Part shown: piece after piece, positions 1-8,333 of the stretch
Numbering within the stretch: the first letter of the stretch is position 1
Layout of the letters: each line of letters begins with the position of its first letter
Origin: Paracoccaceae bacterium
GTDB lineage: Bacteria; Pseudomonadota; Alphaproteobacteria; Rhodobacterales; Rhodobacteraceae
Length of the DNA: 44,363 nt
Direction: 5' to 3'
Assembly: GCA_026713305.1 (NCBI GenBank)
Contig: JAPOOS010000210.1
Location: forward strand, 1-44,363
The notes under the pieces: generated by a model
Seen by the model: the letters and a program-made list of their open reading frames with translations, nothing else
Database searches by the model: none
Told to the model about the DNA's origin: nothing
Translations under genes and position numbers: made by a program

Positions 1-236
1 AGACTTCGGCGCACTCTCGTCTGGCCCCGAGTGAACTTGCTGAGCCGGTTGGTTCCAGCCTGTGGTGGAGATGCCGCTCCACAGGCGCACGAATGTGTGT
101 CGAGCTTGTCCGCGTGATGTTCCATTGTGGTTCGAATCTCGCCACGACCGATGCAAAGCAATCCTTTGAAGCCTTGCATTGCAAGTCGTCGCATGGGGCA
201 GGGGGAGACTTGACGCAGTTCTGCCTCCGCTCAAAA
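1..236. other. Left-edge stretch without a recognised gene
   Basis: No ORF here resembles a protein family. The 129-aa plus-strand ORF starting at 93 runs antisense into the dehydrogenase gene and has no family features. I saw no strong hairpin followed by a T-run to terminate the minus-strand dehydrogenase gene. Confidence 0.4.
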
Positions 237-1340
237 TCAGGAGTTGATCGCAACGACAATGTTCCCTGTGTGCCGCTTGTCGATGAAGGCTTGTTGCGCT
301 TCCCGCAGACTCTCCAGAGGGTATTCCGCTGCAAGAACGGGTCGAATTTCCTTGCCGGCGATGTACCCAACAAGGTCGCGGAATGTGTGCGGAGCGGTAA
401 CGGTTGCACCGCAGAAGGTCAGGTCGCGAAGGTAAAGCTTGCGAAGATCAAGCTCGACCATGGGGCCAGCGATTGCGCCTGAACACACATAGCGACCTCC
501 CCTTGCAAGTGCATCGATCATGGTCGACCAATACTCGCCGCCGACAACGTCCAATGCAGCGGTAACCGTGTCCCTGCCGATCGCCTTTCGCAGTTCCCCG
601 GGAAGATCCGCGGGCGCCCGGCTCAAAACCGCGTCCGCGCCTAGTTTCCGAACTTGACGGTGCTTGGCCGAACTTGCCAGTGCAACGGTCGTTGCCCCTC
701 TACGGTTCGCCAGTCGTATCAGCGCCGATCCAACGCCGCCGGAAGCCCCGGAAACGAGCGCTACATCCTCGGCATAGACCTGACCGCGATTCAGCATGTT
801 TTCGGCAGTTACCCAGGACGTGGCAAAGGTCGCCAGCTCGGCGTGTGACAGTTCACTTTCAATCGGGTGAACCTGGCGACGATCCAAGCAGACAAATTCG
901 GCAAATCCGCCGTCGCACTCGGACCCAAGATACTTGCATCGTTCGCGATTGTAGGGATCGGACCAGTCCCGCAACCACGGATCGACAAGTGCGCGCTTGC
1001 CGATCATTGCCGCATCGGCATCATCGCCAACCTCGGCGACGACACCCACAATGTCAGCGCCTTGAATTCTTGGAAACTCAATGGCTGCTCCGCCCCAAGC
1101 AGCGTCCTTGTCGTCGGCCTGTTGCAGATCGGCTCCCGAGGTGGCTTCCGTTACGCTGCTTGAATACCACGCCGTTCTTGTGTTGACGTCGGTGTTGTTG
1201 AGACCACATGCCTTGACCTTAAGCAGAATCTCCCCGTGTTTGGGGACGGGAACTGGCCAGTCATGATGGTACACGAGCTTGTCCATGCCGCCGTGACCGG
1301 TCAGAACGAATGCTCGCATTGTCTTCGGAATGGAAGCCAT
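237..1340 (-). CDS. MDR-family (alcohol dehydrogenase/quinone oxidoreductase-like) NAD(P)-dependent oxidoreductase
   Basis: A medium-chain dehydrogenase/reductase of 367 residues, probably cytoplasmic. The N-terminal GroES-like half contains CGLNNTDVNTR and GADIVGVVAEVG. The C-terminal Rossmann half has the glycine-rich nucleotide loop SGASGGVG near residue 195, followed by ALASSAKHRQVRKLGAD. The CxxC-type zinc ligands of classical alcohol dehydrogenases are not evident, so it fits the quinone-oxidoreductase-like branch often annotated as 'alcohol dehydrogenase family protein'. The ATG has a clear GGAGG about 5 nt upstream. It is the last gene of the minus-strand set after the Rieske and carboxymuconolactone decarboxylase genes, but a 452-bp gap separates it from them, so co-transcription is uncertain. 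The true substrate is unknown. Confidence 0.85.
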   Translation of the reverse strand: MASIPKTMRAFVLTGHGGMDKLVYHHDWPVPVPKHGEILLKVKACGLNNTDVNTRTAWYSSSVTEATSGADLQQADDKDAAWGGAAIEFPRIQGADIVGVVAEVGDDADAAMIGKRALVDPWLRDWSDPYNRERCKYLGSECDGGFAEFVCLDRRQVHPIESELSHAELATFATSWVTAENMLNRGQVYAEDVALVSGASGGVGSALIRLANRRGATTVALASSAKHRQVRKLGADAVLSRAPADLPGELRKAIGRDTVTAALDVVGGEYWSTMIDALARGGRYVCSGAIAGPMVELDLRKLYLRDLTFCGATVTAPHTFRDLVGYIAGKEIRPVLAAEYPLESLREAQQAFIDKRHTGNIVVAINS

Positions 1341-1792
1341 GGCACCCTCCTAAATTGGAAATCGCGGTTGGAGCTTGAATGCGGCCCGACCAAAATGTCC
1401 GGCGCCGAGAAGCGCATGCCAAGTTGACGCAGCAATCCGAATTGCATCGAGCCGCGTCCGTGCAGCTGCCCGCATAGGGATGAATTGGCATCCTGCCGAA
1501 ATCAAGGCGGATCTCCCGCACGGCTTCGCGTTCGGCGGCATCGGTGTCCGGAAGCGGACTCGGGTGGAACTCGGCATTGTTTGCCAGGGCTGCAGACCGA
1601 ATCTGGAATCCGCCGGACTCGGCTTGTGCAACAAGGCAGGCAGGCGGGCATTGTGGGAATGGCTCCTGGAATCGGCAATTCAACCAAGCCGCATGCTGCA
1701 GGCTGTCAATCGGCCGATGCTGTTGGCCACTTCCGTGGACTTAGGTCTGCAAGTCAAACTGAACTTCACTTGCGCACTGGAGCATCTTCCCG
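1341..1792. other. 452-bp gap between the CMD-family gene and the dehydrogenase
   Basis: ORFs cross this stretch in several frames (for example 168 aa on plus, 140 aa on minus), but none has family motifs, a convincing ribosome binding site or composition like a real protein. A short perfect palindrome ATCGGCCGAT lies near 1711. It may hold a promoter for the dehydrogenase, or decayed sequence. Confidence 0.35.
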
Positions 1793-2167
1793 TCAATTCG
1801 ACGACTCAAGCACTTTTCTGGCCACGCGGAAACACTCAAGCGCCTGAGGAACGCCACAATAGATGCCGACAACATGAATGATCGCCCTGATTTCCTCCTT
1901 TGTAACGCCGTTGTTGAGTGCGCCTCGGCAATGCGTTTCCCACTCGGTCATCTTGCCAAGCGCGCCGATCATTGCGAGGTTCATCATTGACCGAGTCTTT
2001 GCATCAATGGTGTCGTCGCCCCAGCCGAACCCCCAACACCAGGCTGTCATGGCCTCCTGAAACGGCTTCGAGAATTCGTCGGCGGTGTCAATCTGCTTGT
2101 TCACGTATTCCGTGCCAAGGGTTGCCTTGCGCTGTTCAAGTCCCGCTCTGTAAAGTTCGCTGTTCAC
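1793..2167 (-). CDS. Carboxymuconolactone decarboxylase (PcaC/AhpD-like) family protein
   Basis: A small all-helical protein of 124 residues from the GTG chosen here. The PcaC-type signature is visible: ETHCRGALNNGVTKEEIRAII followed by GIYCGVPQALE. The family includes gamma-carboxymuconolactone decarboxylase of the protocatechuate pathway and AhpD-like thiol peroxidases. The lack of an AhpD CxxC pair favours the PcaC side. The ORF track extends it to 2245, but the GTG at 2167 has AGAGGA about 6 nt upstream and follows the Rieske stop codon by 10 nt, so it is the better start. It is tightly coupled to the Rieske oxygenase gene, suggesting a joint role in degrading an aromatic or related compound. 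No other protocatechuate genes are in the window. Confidence 0.85.
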   Translation of the reverse strand: MNSELYRAGLEQRKATLGTEYVNKQIDTADEFSKPFQEAMTAWCWGFGWGDDTIDAKTRSMMNLAMIGALGKMTEWETHCRGALNNGVTKEEIRAIIHVVGIYCGVPQALECFRVARKVLESSN

Positions 2168-2177
2168 TGGACATCCT

Positions 2178-3356
2178 CTAGTTGTGTGTTCCTGGTACCG
2201 ATTGTGGGTCTTCCATTGCACTGTGTTGCCTTGCAACGGAATCAACCCCTTCCGAATTCTCCGCTGAATCTTCGATGCCTTCTCGCATCCACTGCTGCAG
2301 CACCCTGATCGAGTGTTCCGAATTCAGGCCACCCGACGGATCAACGACAAGCGGCCCAGGGCGATACCCTCGGCTTGCCAGCCCTCGCTGCACTGACTCC
2401 ACGAGGTGGATGTCTTCCTCAAGGGTCGTCTCCCGATCCTGCACGGCAAGTCTGCGAATGGTGGTCGAGTCCCTTCCCCGCACAGTGTACCAGCCTCGAA
2501 CCACATCGACGCCACAGTGGTCGGTAGGTCGCCAGTGATAGGTGTTCAGCACATTCCCTGGATACACCTGGAAAGAGAACATCGGCCAGAGATACCATGA
2601 TGAGTACTCGCCAGCCCTCGAGTTTGCCTCAAGATCGACCGTGTAGCTCATCCGGTCGAGATTCTGGCACCTGGTCGTGTGCCGAAGGCAGTATCCTTGG
2701 GGTTGGATGTCGTAGGACTTCGGTTCAACAACGCCGGTTGCAAAGGTCTTGTGGTTGATCGTGCAGTGGTAGCATTCGGAATAGTTCTCGACTGACAGCT
2801 TCCAGTTGCACTTCTCAAACACCTTGATCCACTCCAGCGGCTCCAAGTCCGCAACGTGAGGCACGAACTCAAGCAGTTCATCCCGGACGCCTGGAAACCA
2901 ATCGTTCATCGGCGCTGCATTACGGTCCAGGTTGACGAACAGGAAACCGTGGAAATCCTCAATCCGGACTTCGGCGAGGCGTATGTCGGAGATTTCGAGA
3001 TTTGGCACGGAACGCAGATTTGGACCACCGCGCAAACGACCGTCGAGTTCATACGTCCAAGCGTGATATGGACAGACAATTGATCTGACGCTGCCCATGC
3101 CGGAGACTAGCTCGTGGGCACGGTGCTGGCAGACGTTGTAGAAGGCGCGAACCTTTCCGTCCTTGCCCCGCAGGCAAAACAGGTTCTCCCCGGCAACAAA
3201 AAATGAGAAATAGTCGCCGATGTTTCGGACCTGAGAAGCGTGGCAAGCGAATTGCCAAGTCCTTGCAAGAACCCCTTGCTGTTCGCGCCTGTAAATTTCA
3301 GGCGCCAGATAGAAACGCTTCTCCAGCGTGCGAATTGGCTGTGCCGGGCCGTTCAA
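2178..3356 (-). CDS. Rieske non-heme iron oxygenase, alpha (catalytic) subunit
   Basis: Aromatic-ring-hydroxylating dioxygenase-type alpha subunit of 392 residues. The N-terminal Rieske [2Fe-2S] domain shows CQH, 16 residues, then CPYH, matching C-x-H-x(15-17)-C-x2-H. The mononuclear iron site is visible as ENYSECYHCTINH, giving the two His ligands. The third (Asp) ligand is probably in EEDIHLVESVQRG. The overall form resembles oxygenases acting on quaternary amines (CntA/GbcA-like) as much as true aromatic oxygenases, so the substrate stays open. No beta subunit or ferredoxin reductase lies alongside, so electrons must come from elsewhere. The start is a TTG with GGAGG 5 nt upstream. A downstream GTG start couples it to the CMD-family gene. 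Confidence 0.9.
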   Translation of the reverse strand: MNGPAQPIRTLEKRFYLAPEIYRREQQGVLARTWQFACHASQVRNIGDYFSFFVAGENLFCLRGKDGKVRAFYNVCQHRAHELVSGMGSVRSIVCPYHAWTYELDGRLRGGPNLRSVPNLEISDIRLAEVRIEDFHGFLFVNLDRNAAPMNDWFPGVRDELLEFVPHVADLEPLEWIKVFEKCNWKLSVENYSECYHCTINHKTFATGVVEPKSYDIQPQGYCLRHTTRCQNLDRMSYTVDLEANSRAGEYSSWYLWPMFSFQVYPGNVLNTYHWRPTDHCGVDVVRGWYTVRGRDSTTIRRLAVQDRETTLEEDIHLVESVQRGLASRGYRPGPLVVDPSGGLNSEHSIRVLQQWMREGIEDSAENSEGVDSVARQHSAMEDPQSVPGTHN

Positions 3357-3468
3357 ATTCGCCTCCAGTGTTCCGGGGCAGAGATTTCAAGCTCATGTGG
3401 GCGATAGCGGAACTGCGCGAAGTTCGCAATGAGCGATGGGCCATTGGCAGAAGTGGTCTGTGGATTTT

Positions 3469-3496
3469 TCGCTTCAATGCAAAGGCCTTGAAGCGA
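3469..3496. promoter_or_regulatory. Perfect 9-bp inverted repeat upstream of the Rieske operon
   Basis: TCGCTTCAA and TTGAAGCGA are exact inverted repeats separated by 10 nt, about 113 nt upstream of the Rieske start codon. Neither strand shows a T-run after the stem, so a classic intrinsic terminator is unlikely. An operator for a dimeric regulator is a reasonable inference. The regulator itself is not identified. Confidence 0.4.
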
Positions 3497-3657
3497 CGGC
3501 CACTGGTGCGTGCGCCTGTTCCGGAAAGCCGTGCAACTCCGGGTGTGCCGCCGTTGGTTGGAGCGAGTGGCTCATTCCACGCTTGCCATGGCCATGTTCG
3601 ACACTTTCGGGGCATTGACGACAGTGGGCGGCGGCCCGACGCACTGTTGCGCTTGAA

Positions 3658-3673
3658 CAGCAATTGATTGCTG
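3658..3673. repeat. 16-bp palindrome CAGCAAT-TG-ATTGCTG
   Basis: A perfect 7-bp inverted repeat with a 2-nt centre lies between tRNA-Ser and the Rieske gene. It could be an operator half of the Rieske regulatory region or a weak hairpin downstream of the tRNA. There is no U-tract. Confidence 0.3.
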
Positions 3674-3760
3674 CGCGGGAGCGATCACGATCTCCGAGGC
3701 CAACACTTCGCATGAACAGCATGGCACGGTGCATTGCGGTTCGTTCCGGTCCTTGGCTGC

Positions 3761-3850
3761 TGGCGGAGAGACAGGGATTCGAACCCTGGAGGCGGTTTCC
3801 CGCCTACACGCTTTCCAGGCGTGCGCCTTCGACCGCTCGGCCACCTCTCC
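3761..3850 (-). tRNA. tRNA-Ser (anticodon GGA)
   Basis: On the minus strand a full class II tRNA can be folded. The acceptor strand GGAGAGG pairs with TCTCTCC, the D-arm contains GGCCGAGCGGTCGAAGGC, and the anticodon loop CTGGAAA sits in the stem ACGC/GCGT, giving anticodon GGA. There is a long variable arm (GGCGGGAAACCGCC), a T-arm CAGGGTTCGAATCCCTG, and an encoded CCA at 3761-3763. It reads UCC/UCU serine codons. tRNA-Ser genes are frequent integration sites, but I found no second copy of its 3' end in the window. Confidence 0.95.
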
Positions 3851-4311
3851 GCAGCGCGCGGAATAGCACCATAGTTCGGGCCAGGCAAACATCTACACGC
3901 GATGCCAACGAATTCGACGTGTTAGGACTGGCATGCAACACTTCAGAGCCAAATGGAAAGGTCGAGTCCTGCCCATTTGGGTAGCAGGGGGCCTGGCAAG
4001 CATGGCATCGAGTACAAGTTGCGGATTGCCAGGAACCAAAGGACAGGAGAGCTTTGCCGCGCTCACGATGCGTTTGACGGTCGAGTGGACCTCAGTCCGG
4101 ACAGGCAGGTGCAGTCGCCTGCTACAGGGCAATGGGTGCGTTGTGGAAAGCTGGTTGGCGAGGACGCTGCATTTGCCAATTGCCTGTGCCTTGTGCGCCG
4201 GATTGACCGCAAAGTGCGCATGCTCAAGGAGAACAGTTTTCCGGCGTCACGGTGCGTGACTCGGGAAGGGCAGGGAAGAGGGGACGGTCCAGTAGGGCAT
4301 TTCTGCAGAGG
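3851..4311. other. 460-bp gap between the peptide-transporter operon and tRNA-Ser
   Basis: No coding sequence is recognised. Plus-strand ORFs of 108 and 133 aa have no motifs or ribosome binding sites. It contains the tRNA promoter candidate and a perfect hairpin, GTCACG-gtg-CGTGAC at 4246-4260, lying 52 nt beyond the final gene of the transporter operon. That hairpin lacks a U-tract, so it is not a textbook terminator. Confidence 0.4.
3860..3888 (-). promoter_or_regulatory. Candidate promoter of tRNA-Ser
   Basis: On the minus strand, TTGCCT is followed after 17 nt by TATTCC, placing a start site within a few bases of the tRNA 5' end. The -35 matches the sigma-70 consensus at 4 of 6 positions and the -10 at 3 of 6. 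This is position-based inference only. Confidence 0.35.
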
Positions 4312-5298
4312 TCAACTCGCGGTTCCGGGAGCCCGTACATGGCAAGCGACCTGATGGCCTTCGGCAACCTGCCGCAGAATGGGCGTTGAAGAACTGCACA
4401 TTGGCACTGCAAGCGGGCAACGTGTTCGATACCGGCAACCTGTTGGTGGATCAAACGGGCTTGGCACTTCTCCGACAACCAGTTGCTTGGACCTGCTCCT
4501 GCGATCAAGAGTTGGAACCGACTGCATGAGCATCTCGGTATAGGGGTGTCTGGGATTCCCGAAGATTCTGCGCCTTGGAGCAAGCTCGACCAGCTGTCCC
4601 AAATACATGACTGCCACTCGATCGCTGATGTGTTCGACCACCGCCAAGTCGTGCGACACGAACAAATAGGCAACGCCTGTTTCGCGCTTGAGCCGCACCA
4701 TGAGGTTGATCACCTGTGCCTGAACTGAAACGTCAAGTGCAGACACCGGTTCGTCTGCGACTATGAGTTGCGGCCTCAGGGCGAGGGCGCGGGCCAGTCC
4801 GATCCGCTGCCTTTGACCTCCGGAAAACGCGTCTGGGTAGTTTGTGGCAAGTTCTGGAGCAAGTCCGACCCGTTGAAAAAGCTCCGCCACTTGCTTTCGA
4901 CGCTTGCGCGCCGACAGTCCGCCGTGTTCACGAATTGGCTCGCCAACTATCTCTCCGGCAGTCATGCGCGGGTTCAACGACGAGTAGGGATCCTGAAACA
5001 CCATTTGCACTCGGCTTCGGTATCGGCGCAGTTCCCTGTCGGTCAGGCGTGAGATGGGAACTCCCTGCAACCTAACCGTGCCGGCTGTTGGTCGATGCAA
5101 ACAGGCAATGAGTTTCGCAATCGTCGATTTGCCGCAGCCGCTTTCGCCGACAAGTCCAAGGGTTTCGCCACGATGAATCTGAAACGAAACGTCGTCCACA
5201 GCCCGAACCTTGGCGTGGGAGGTTCCAAATGCTCCGCGACGGACGTCAAAGTGCTTGGACAATCCTTCAACCTCAAGAAGGGCTGGTTGAGGAGGCAT
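4312..5298 (-). CDS. dppF: Dipeptide/oligopeptide ABC transporter ATP-binding protein (DppF/OppF type)
   Basis: Second nucleotide-binding subunit of a peptide-type ABC importer, peripheral on the inner face of the cytoplasmic membrane. It has Walker [11 protein letters not shown]-loop FQDPYSSLNP, signature FSGGQRQRIGLARAL, Walker B LIVADEPVSALD and the H-loop in FVSHDLAVV. The C-terminal oligopeptide/dipeptide extension includes GCRYRTRCPLAVPMC, whose cysteines are typical of Dpp/Opp ATPases and often bind an iron-sulfur cluster. The ORF track gives a TTG start at 5310 overlapping dppD. The ATG at 5298 with GAGAG 6 nt upstream, 8 nt after the dppD stop, is preferred (328 aa). It is the last gene of the operon. 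Confidence 0.93.
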   Translation of the reverse strand: MPPQPALLEVEGLSKHFDVRRGAFGTSHAKVRAVDDVSFQIHRGETLGLVGESGCGKSTIAKLIACLHRPTAGTVRLQGVPISRLTDRELRRYRSRVQMVFQDPYSSLNPRMTAGEIVGEPIREHGGLSARKRRKQVAELFQRVGLAPELATNYPDAFSGGQRQRIGLARALALRPQLIVADEPVSALDVSVQAQVINLMVRLKRETGVAYLFVSHDLAVVEHISDRVAVMYLGQLVELAPRRRIFGNPRHPYTEMLMQSVPTLDRRSRSKQLVVGEVPSPFDPPTGCRYRTRCPLAVPMCSSSTPILRQVAEGHQVACHVRAPGTAS

Positions 5299-5306
5299 GC
5301 TGGCTC

Positions 5307-6323
5307 TCAATCGCTTGCTCCCACCTGTTCACCACGGAAGCAGGCTGCATGGTGATCGTTGCCATAGCTTGCAGGCCTTGGCATCTCCCTTCGGCAGATG
5401 TCGATTGCCAGGCTGCATCGAGGCGCAAAGGGGCAGCCGACGGAAGGTGCATCGAGTATCGGAACCACGCCTTTGATTTCCTCCAGGGAACGCCGCGGGC
5501 CCTCCTGCAAGCTGGAACCAAGCCGCGGGACGGCCTGGAGCAGACCCAGCGTGTAGGGATGCCGGGGTTGGTCGAGAATTTCGTCGACCGGACCTTCCTC
5601 AACCTTGCAGCCCGCATACATGACCATCATTCGATCGGCGTATTCTGCCACCACTGCAAGATCATGTGTTATCAGAATCATGCCAGTCCCGGTCTTGGAT
5701 TGAAGGTCCGACAGGAGATCAAGGATCTGTGCCTGTATGGTAACGTCCAGCGCAGTGGTTGGCTCGTCGGCAACAAGCAGCCGAGGCGAGCAGGCCAGCG
5801 CGATCGCGATCATTGTTCGTTGCCGCATGCCTCCCGAAAGTTGATGCGGGTAGGCGCTCAACCGTTCCTCGGCATCGGGAAGTTGCACCATCTCCATGAG
5901 CTCGCGCGCTCGAGCCAGAGCCTCGTCACGGTTCATGCCGTAGTGCAGTGTGCATGCTTCGGCGATTTGCCTTCCTATCTTCATGGAAGGGTTGAGAGAA
6001 CTCATCGGTTCCTGGAACACATAGCTGATGGCGGGTCCGCGCAGCTGGCGGAGCTTGGACTCCGGCAACTGCATGAGGTCCTGCCCCTCGAACAGAACCG
6101 AGCCCCGAGAAATTCGGGCAGGTGGCATCGCCAGCAGCTTCAGGAGCGCCAATGCAGTGACGCTCTTGCCACAACCCGATTCGCCCACAATTGCAAAAGT
6201 TTCGCCGGCACGGACTTTGAACGACAATCCGTTGACTGCGTGTATTGTTCGCCGGAGCATGTCAAAGCGCACCGCAAGGTCACGCACCTCAAGCAGCGGG
6301 CTGTCGGTCTCGGAGAATGTCAT
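5307..6323 (-). CDS. dppD: Dipeptide/oligopeptide ABC transporter ATP-binding protein (DppD/OppD type)
   Basis: First nucleotide-binding subunit, 338 residues, partner of DppF. Walker A is [13 protein letters not shown]-loop [12 protein letters not shown], signature [15 protein letters not shown], Walker [21 protein letters not shown], and H-loop [14 protein letters not shown]. The C-terminal oligopeptide-transporter segment contains [18 protein letters not shown] with the expected cysteines. It starts 30 nt after the embedded amidohydrolase gene and hands over to dppF within 8 nt. A 380-aa plus-strand ORF covering this gene is an antisense shadow. Confidence 0.93.
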   Translation of the reverse strand: MTFSETDSPLLEVRDLAVRFDMLRRTIHAVNGLSFKVRAGETFAIVGESGCGKSVTALALLKLLAMPPARISRGSVLFEGQDLMQLPESKLRQLRGPAISYVFQEPMSSLNPSMKIGRQIAEACTLHYGMNRDEALARARELMEMVQLPDAEERLSAYPHQLSGGMRQRTMIAIALACSPRLLVADEPTTALDVTIQAQILDLLSDLQSKTGTGMILITHDLAVVAEYADRMMVMYAGCKVEEGPVDEILDQPRHPYTLGLLQAVPRLGSSLQEGPRRSLEEIKGVVPILDAPSVGCPFAPRCSLAIDICRREMPRPASYGNDHHAACFRGEQVGASD

Positions 6324-6353
6324 ATGGCTGCAGAAATGCCCCAGGCGCCAGTC

Positions 6354-7460
6354 TCACGCCGGTTTGGATGACTGAAACAGCGAAAGACAGTTTCCGCCGA
6401 AAACCGCTTCATGTTCCTCGCTCGAAAGGAAGTCGCCGTGACGCCTGAAATAGTCGATGCTCTGTCCGTAGGTGCAGTATCGTTCGACATTTGGCATGTC
6501 CGATCCCCACATCATGCAGCCGGCCCCAAACCTGTCGTGAAGCTGACGAATGTGCTCAAGAGCTCGCGGGTAGGGATATTCATGGCTGCGGCCCCATGAA
6601 ATCGGGTAAAGGACTTCCGAAAAGACCGGGAAATTGTCCTGGATGTGCTGGACGATGCCCGGCCAAACGACATGGCCGGTCCCGTCGTCGAACAACGTCG
6701 TGAGCCAACCGTGCACCATCACTGATCGAATGGCGGGAAACTTCTCGAACCAGCATGCGAAGCGCTCCATTTCCTCAAGATAGCTTCCCCAGGGCGTTTC
6801 TCCAGGGTGTACCCAGAACACCGGCAGGTCGTGCCTTTCGACAGTTTTCCAGAAATCGTCAAAGGCACGGTCGGCGTAGGTTTCCTTCCATCCGGAACGC
6901 ATGAAGCCCGAAAGCGTGAAGTAGAGCCCGGACATGCCTTCCTGCAGAACTTGCCGTTCAAGGCGCTGGATTTCGCGATCTGTCCAGGCGAATCCCTCCT
7001 CGACCTGGGCAAGCCCGATGAAGCGGCCCGGGTAGCGGGCAATTGCCTCCGCGAAGATCCTGGACGAGTTGCCATACAGGTGGTCGTTTTGCAGAACCAT
7101 CCGGTCGACGCCGACATAGTCCATTTGCGCGACAATTGTCTCCGCCGGACTTTCGGTTCTGCGCGTTCCGGGGCTCAAGTACTGGACATGGTATTCCTCG
7201 TCGTCGACGTTCCACGCCAAGCGGCCATTGCCCTCAACGCGGAAGTCGAGCCCGGCGACGCGGCCGGATTCCGAGGGGTCGTCAGGATTCCAGAGGTGGC
7301 GTTCCGTCACGATCTGGCGATCTCGAGTCCTGACCACTGGCTGATTTGTGTGCGTGTGCATTCCCCACTGCAAGTACAGGCGGTGGCGTTCCTCGTCCTT
7401 GAACCCGCAGGGTTCGGCAAGCGGCGGAAAGACATGACCGTGGCAATCGACAGTTTGCAT
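6354..7460 (-). CDS. Amidohydrolase (amidohydrolase_2/ACMSD-like) metal-dependent hydrolase
   Basis: A TIM-barrel metal hydrolase of 368 residues. The first metal motif is DCHGHVFPP at the extreme N-terminus (HxH). FWVHPGE and VMVHGW supply the later barrel His residues, and MMWGSDMPNVERY carries the C-terminal Asp. This is the pattern of the amidohydrolase_2 group, which includes ACMSD and related decarboxylases and C-C or C-N bond hydrolases. The gene sits inside the peptide-type transporter operon between the dppC and dppD homologues. That suggests it processes the imported compound or a product of it. The ATG is preceded by an AAGGAAACAAGGG purine-rich stretch. The substrate is unknown. 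Confidence 0.88.
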   Translation of the reverse strand: MQTVDCHGHVFPPLAEPCGFKDEERHRLYLQWGMHTHTNQPVVRTRDRQIVTERHLWNPDDPSESGRVAGLDFRVEGNGRLAWNVDDEEYHVQYLSPGTRRTESPAETIVAQMDYVGVDRMVLQNDHLYGNSSRIFAEAIARYPGRFIGLAQVEEGFAWTDREIQRLERQVLQEGMSGLYFTLSGFMRSGWKETYADRAFDDFWKTVERHDLPVFWVHPGETPWGSYLEEMERFACWFEKFPAIRSVMVHGWLTTLFDDGTGHVVWPGIVQHIQDNFPVFSEVLYPISWGRSHEYPYPRALEHIRQLHDRFGAGCMMWGSDMPNVERYCTYGQSIDYFRRHGDFLSSEEHEAVFGGNCLSLFQSSKPA

Positions 7461-7475
7461 CCCTTGTTTCCTTTC

Positions 7476-8333
7476 CTATACGCCAATTCGGGGATCCAGC
7501 CAGTCTCGGAGCCCGTCGCCCAAGAGATTGAATCCCAGAACCAAAAGCGAAATCGCAAGTCCCGGCGCAACCACCATGAAGGGCGCCACGTGCAGGTACT
7601 CGCGTCCATAGCCGAGCAGCGTGCCCCATTCCGGTGTCGGTGGCTGTACACCCAGCCCCAGGAAACCCAGCGCAGTTGCCGTCAGAACTGCTTGCCCAGC
7701 CTGCAGACTTGCCTCGATCACTATGACCGTGGCGGCGTTCGGCAAGACATGGCGCAACAGTATGCGCCACGGTCGAACTCCAATGGTGCGGGCAGCGGCA
7801 ATGAAGTCCTCCTCTCGAATCTCCATGACCCTCCCGCGAACAATCCGGGCGATGGGCGGAGTGAAGGAAATGCTGATGGCCATGATCAGTCCGGTCAGAC
7901 CCGCTCCCATTACCGCGGCGATTGAAATTGCAAGAATCATGTTGGGAATGGTCAACGCCACATCGACGATTGCATCCACCGCGGTCGCCAACGGTCCACG
8001 CACAAATCCTGCGATCAATCCAAGCAGCACACCCAGGCAACACGAAAGAGACACCGCCATGACGGCGACTGAGAGCGTGTGCCGAGTGCCGATGACCACC
8101 CTGCTGAACAGATCGCGCCCAAGTGGGTCGGTCCCCAGCCAGTGAGCGGAGCTTGGTCCCTCAAGCGCTGAAAGCAGATTCTGCTTGTTGGCGCCGTAGG
8201 GTGCGATTTGCTCGCCAAAAACGGCGGCTGCCAGGAATACGAGCAGGATGGCAGCGCCCGACGTCAGGTATAGGTTTTGCCGCAGCCACCTGGCCGAAAA
8301 CGCAGCACGCGCAATTATGGGCTGCGCCTTCAT
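7476..8333 (-). CDS. dppC: Dipeptide/oligopeptide ABC transporter permease (DppC type)
   Basis: Inner-membrane permease of 285 residues. It has an N-terminal transmembrane segment (AAILLVFLAAAVFG), the OppC N-terminal type sequence ENL-like APYGANKQNLL, and five further hydrophobic helices. The EAA loop that contacts the ATPases is visible as FIAAARTIGVRPWRILLRHVLPN. The conserved C-terminal end FLGLGVQPPTPEWGTLL is typical of DppC/OppC. The start ATG overlaps the dppB stop as ATGA, indicating translational coupling. The amidohydrolase gene follows 15 nt downstream. Confidence 0.93.
   Translation of the reverse strand: MKAQPIIARAAFSARWLRQNLYLTSGAAILLVFLAAAVFGEQIAPYGANKQNLLSALEGPSSAHWLGTDPLGRDLFSRVVIGTRHTLSVAVMAVSLSCCLGVLLGLIAGFVRGPLATAVDAIVDVALTIPNMILAISIAAVMGAGLTGLIMAISISFTPPIARIVRGRVMEIREEDFIAAARTIGVRPWRILLRHVLPNAATVIVIEASLQAGQAVLTATALGFLGLGVQPPTPEWGTLLGYGREYLHVAPFMVVAPGLAISLLVLGFNLLGDGLRDWLDPRIGV

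Larger units (their letters stand above)
3357..3760. other. Regulatory gap upstream of the Rieske gene
   Basis: No ORF here is convincing. The stretch contains two perfect inverted repeats, listed separately at 3469-3496 and 3658-3673, and probably carries the promoter of the minus-strand Rieske set plus the 3' flank of tRNA-Ser. Confidence 0.45.

Noticed and set aside
123-141. GGTTCGAATC resembling a tRNA T-loop
   Set aside because: The flanking bases do not pair into a T-stem and no anticodon or acceptor arm can be folded around it.
3761-3850. tRNA-Ser as attachment site of an integrated island
   Set aside because: No integrase gene and no second copy of the tRNA 3' end were found in the window, so an integrated element cannot be claimed.
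4246-4260. GTCACG-gtg-CGTGAC hairpin as terminator of the peptide-importer operon
   Set aside because: Only 6 bp of stem and no U-tract on the minus strand; it is mentioned as a hairpin only.
5229-6371. 380-aa plus-strand ORF
   Set aside because: Antisense shadow of the dppD-type ATPase gene; no domain, no ribosome binding site.
6807-7925. 372-aa plus-strand ORF
   Set aside because: Antisense to the amidohydrolase and dppC-type genes; no motif supports it.
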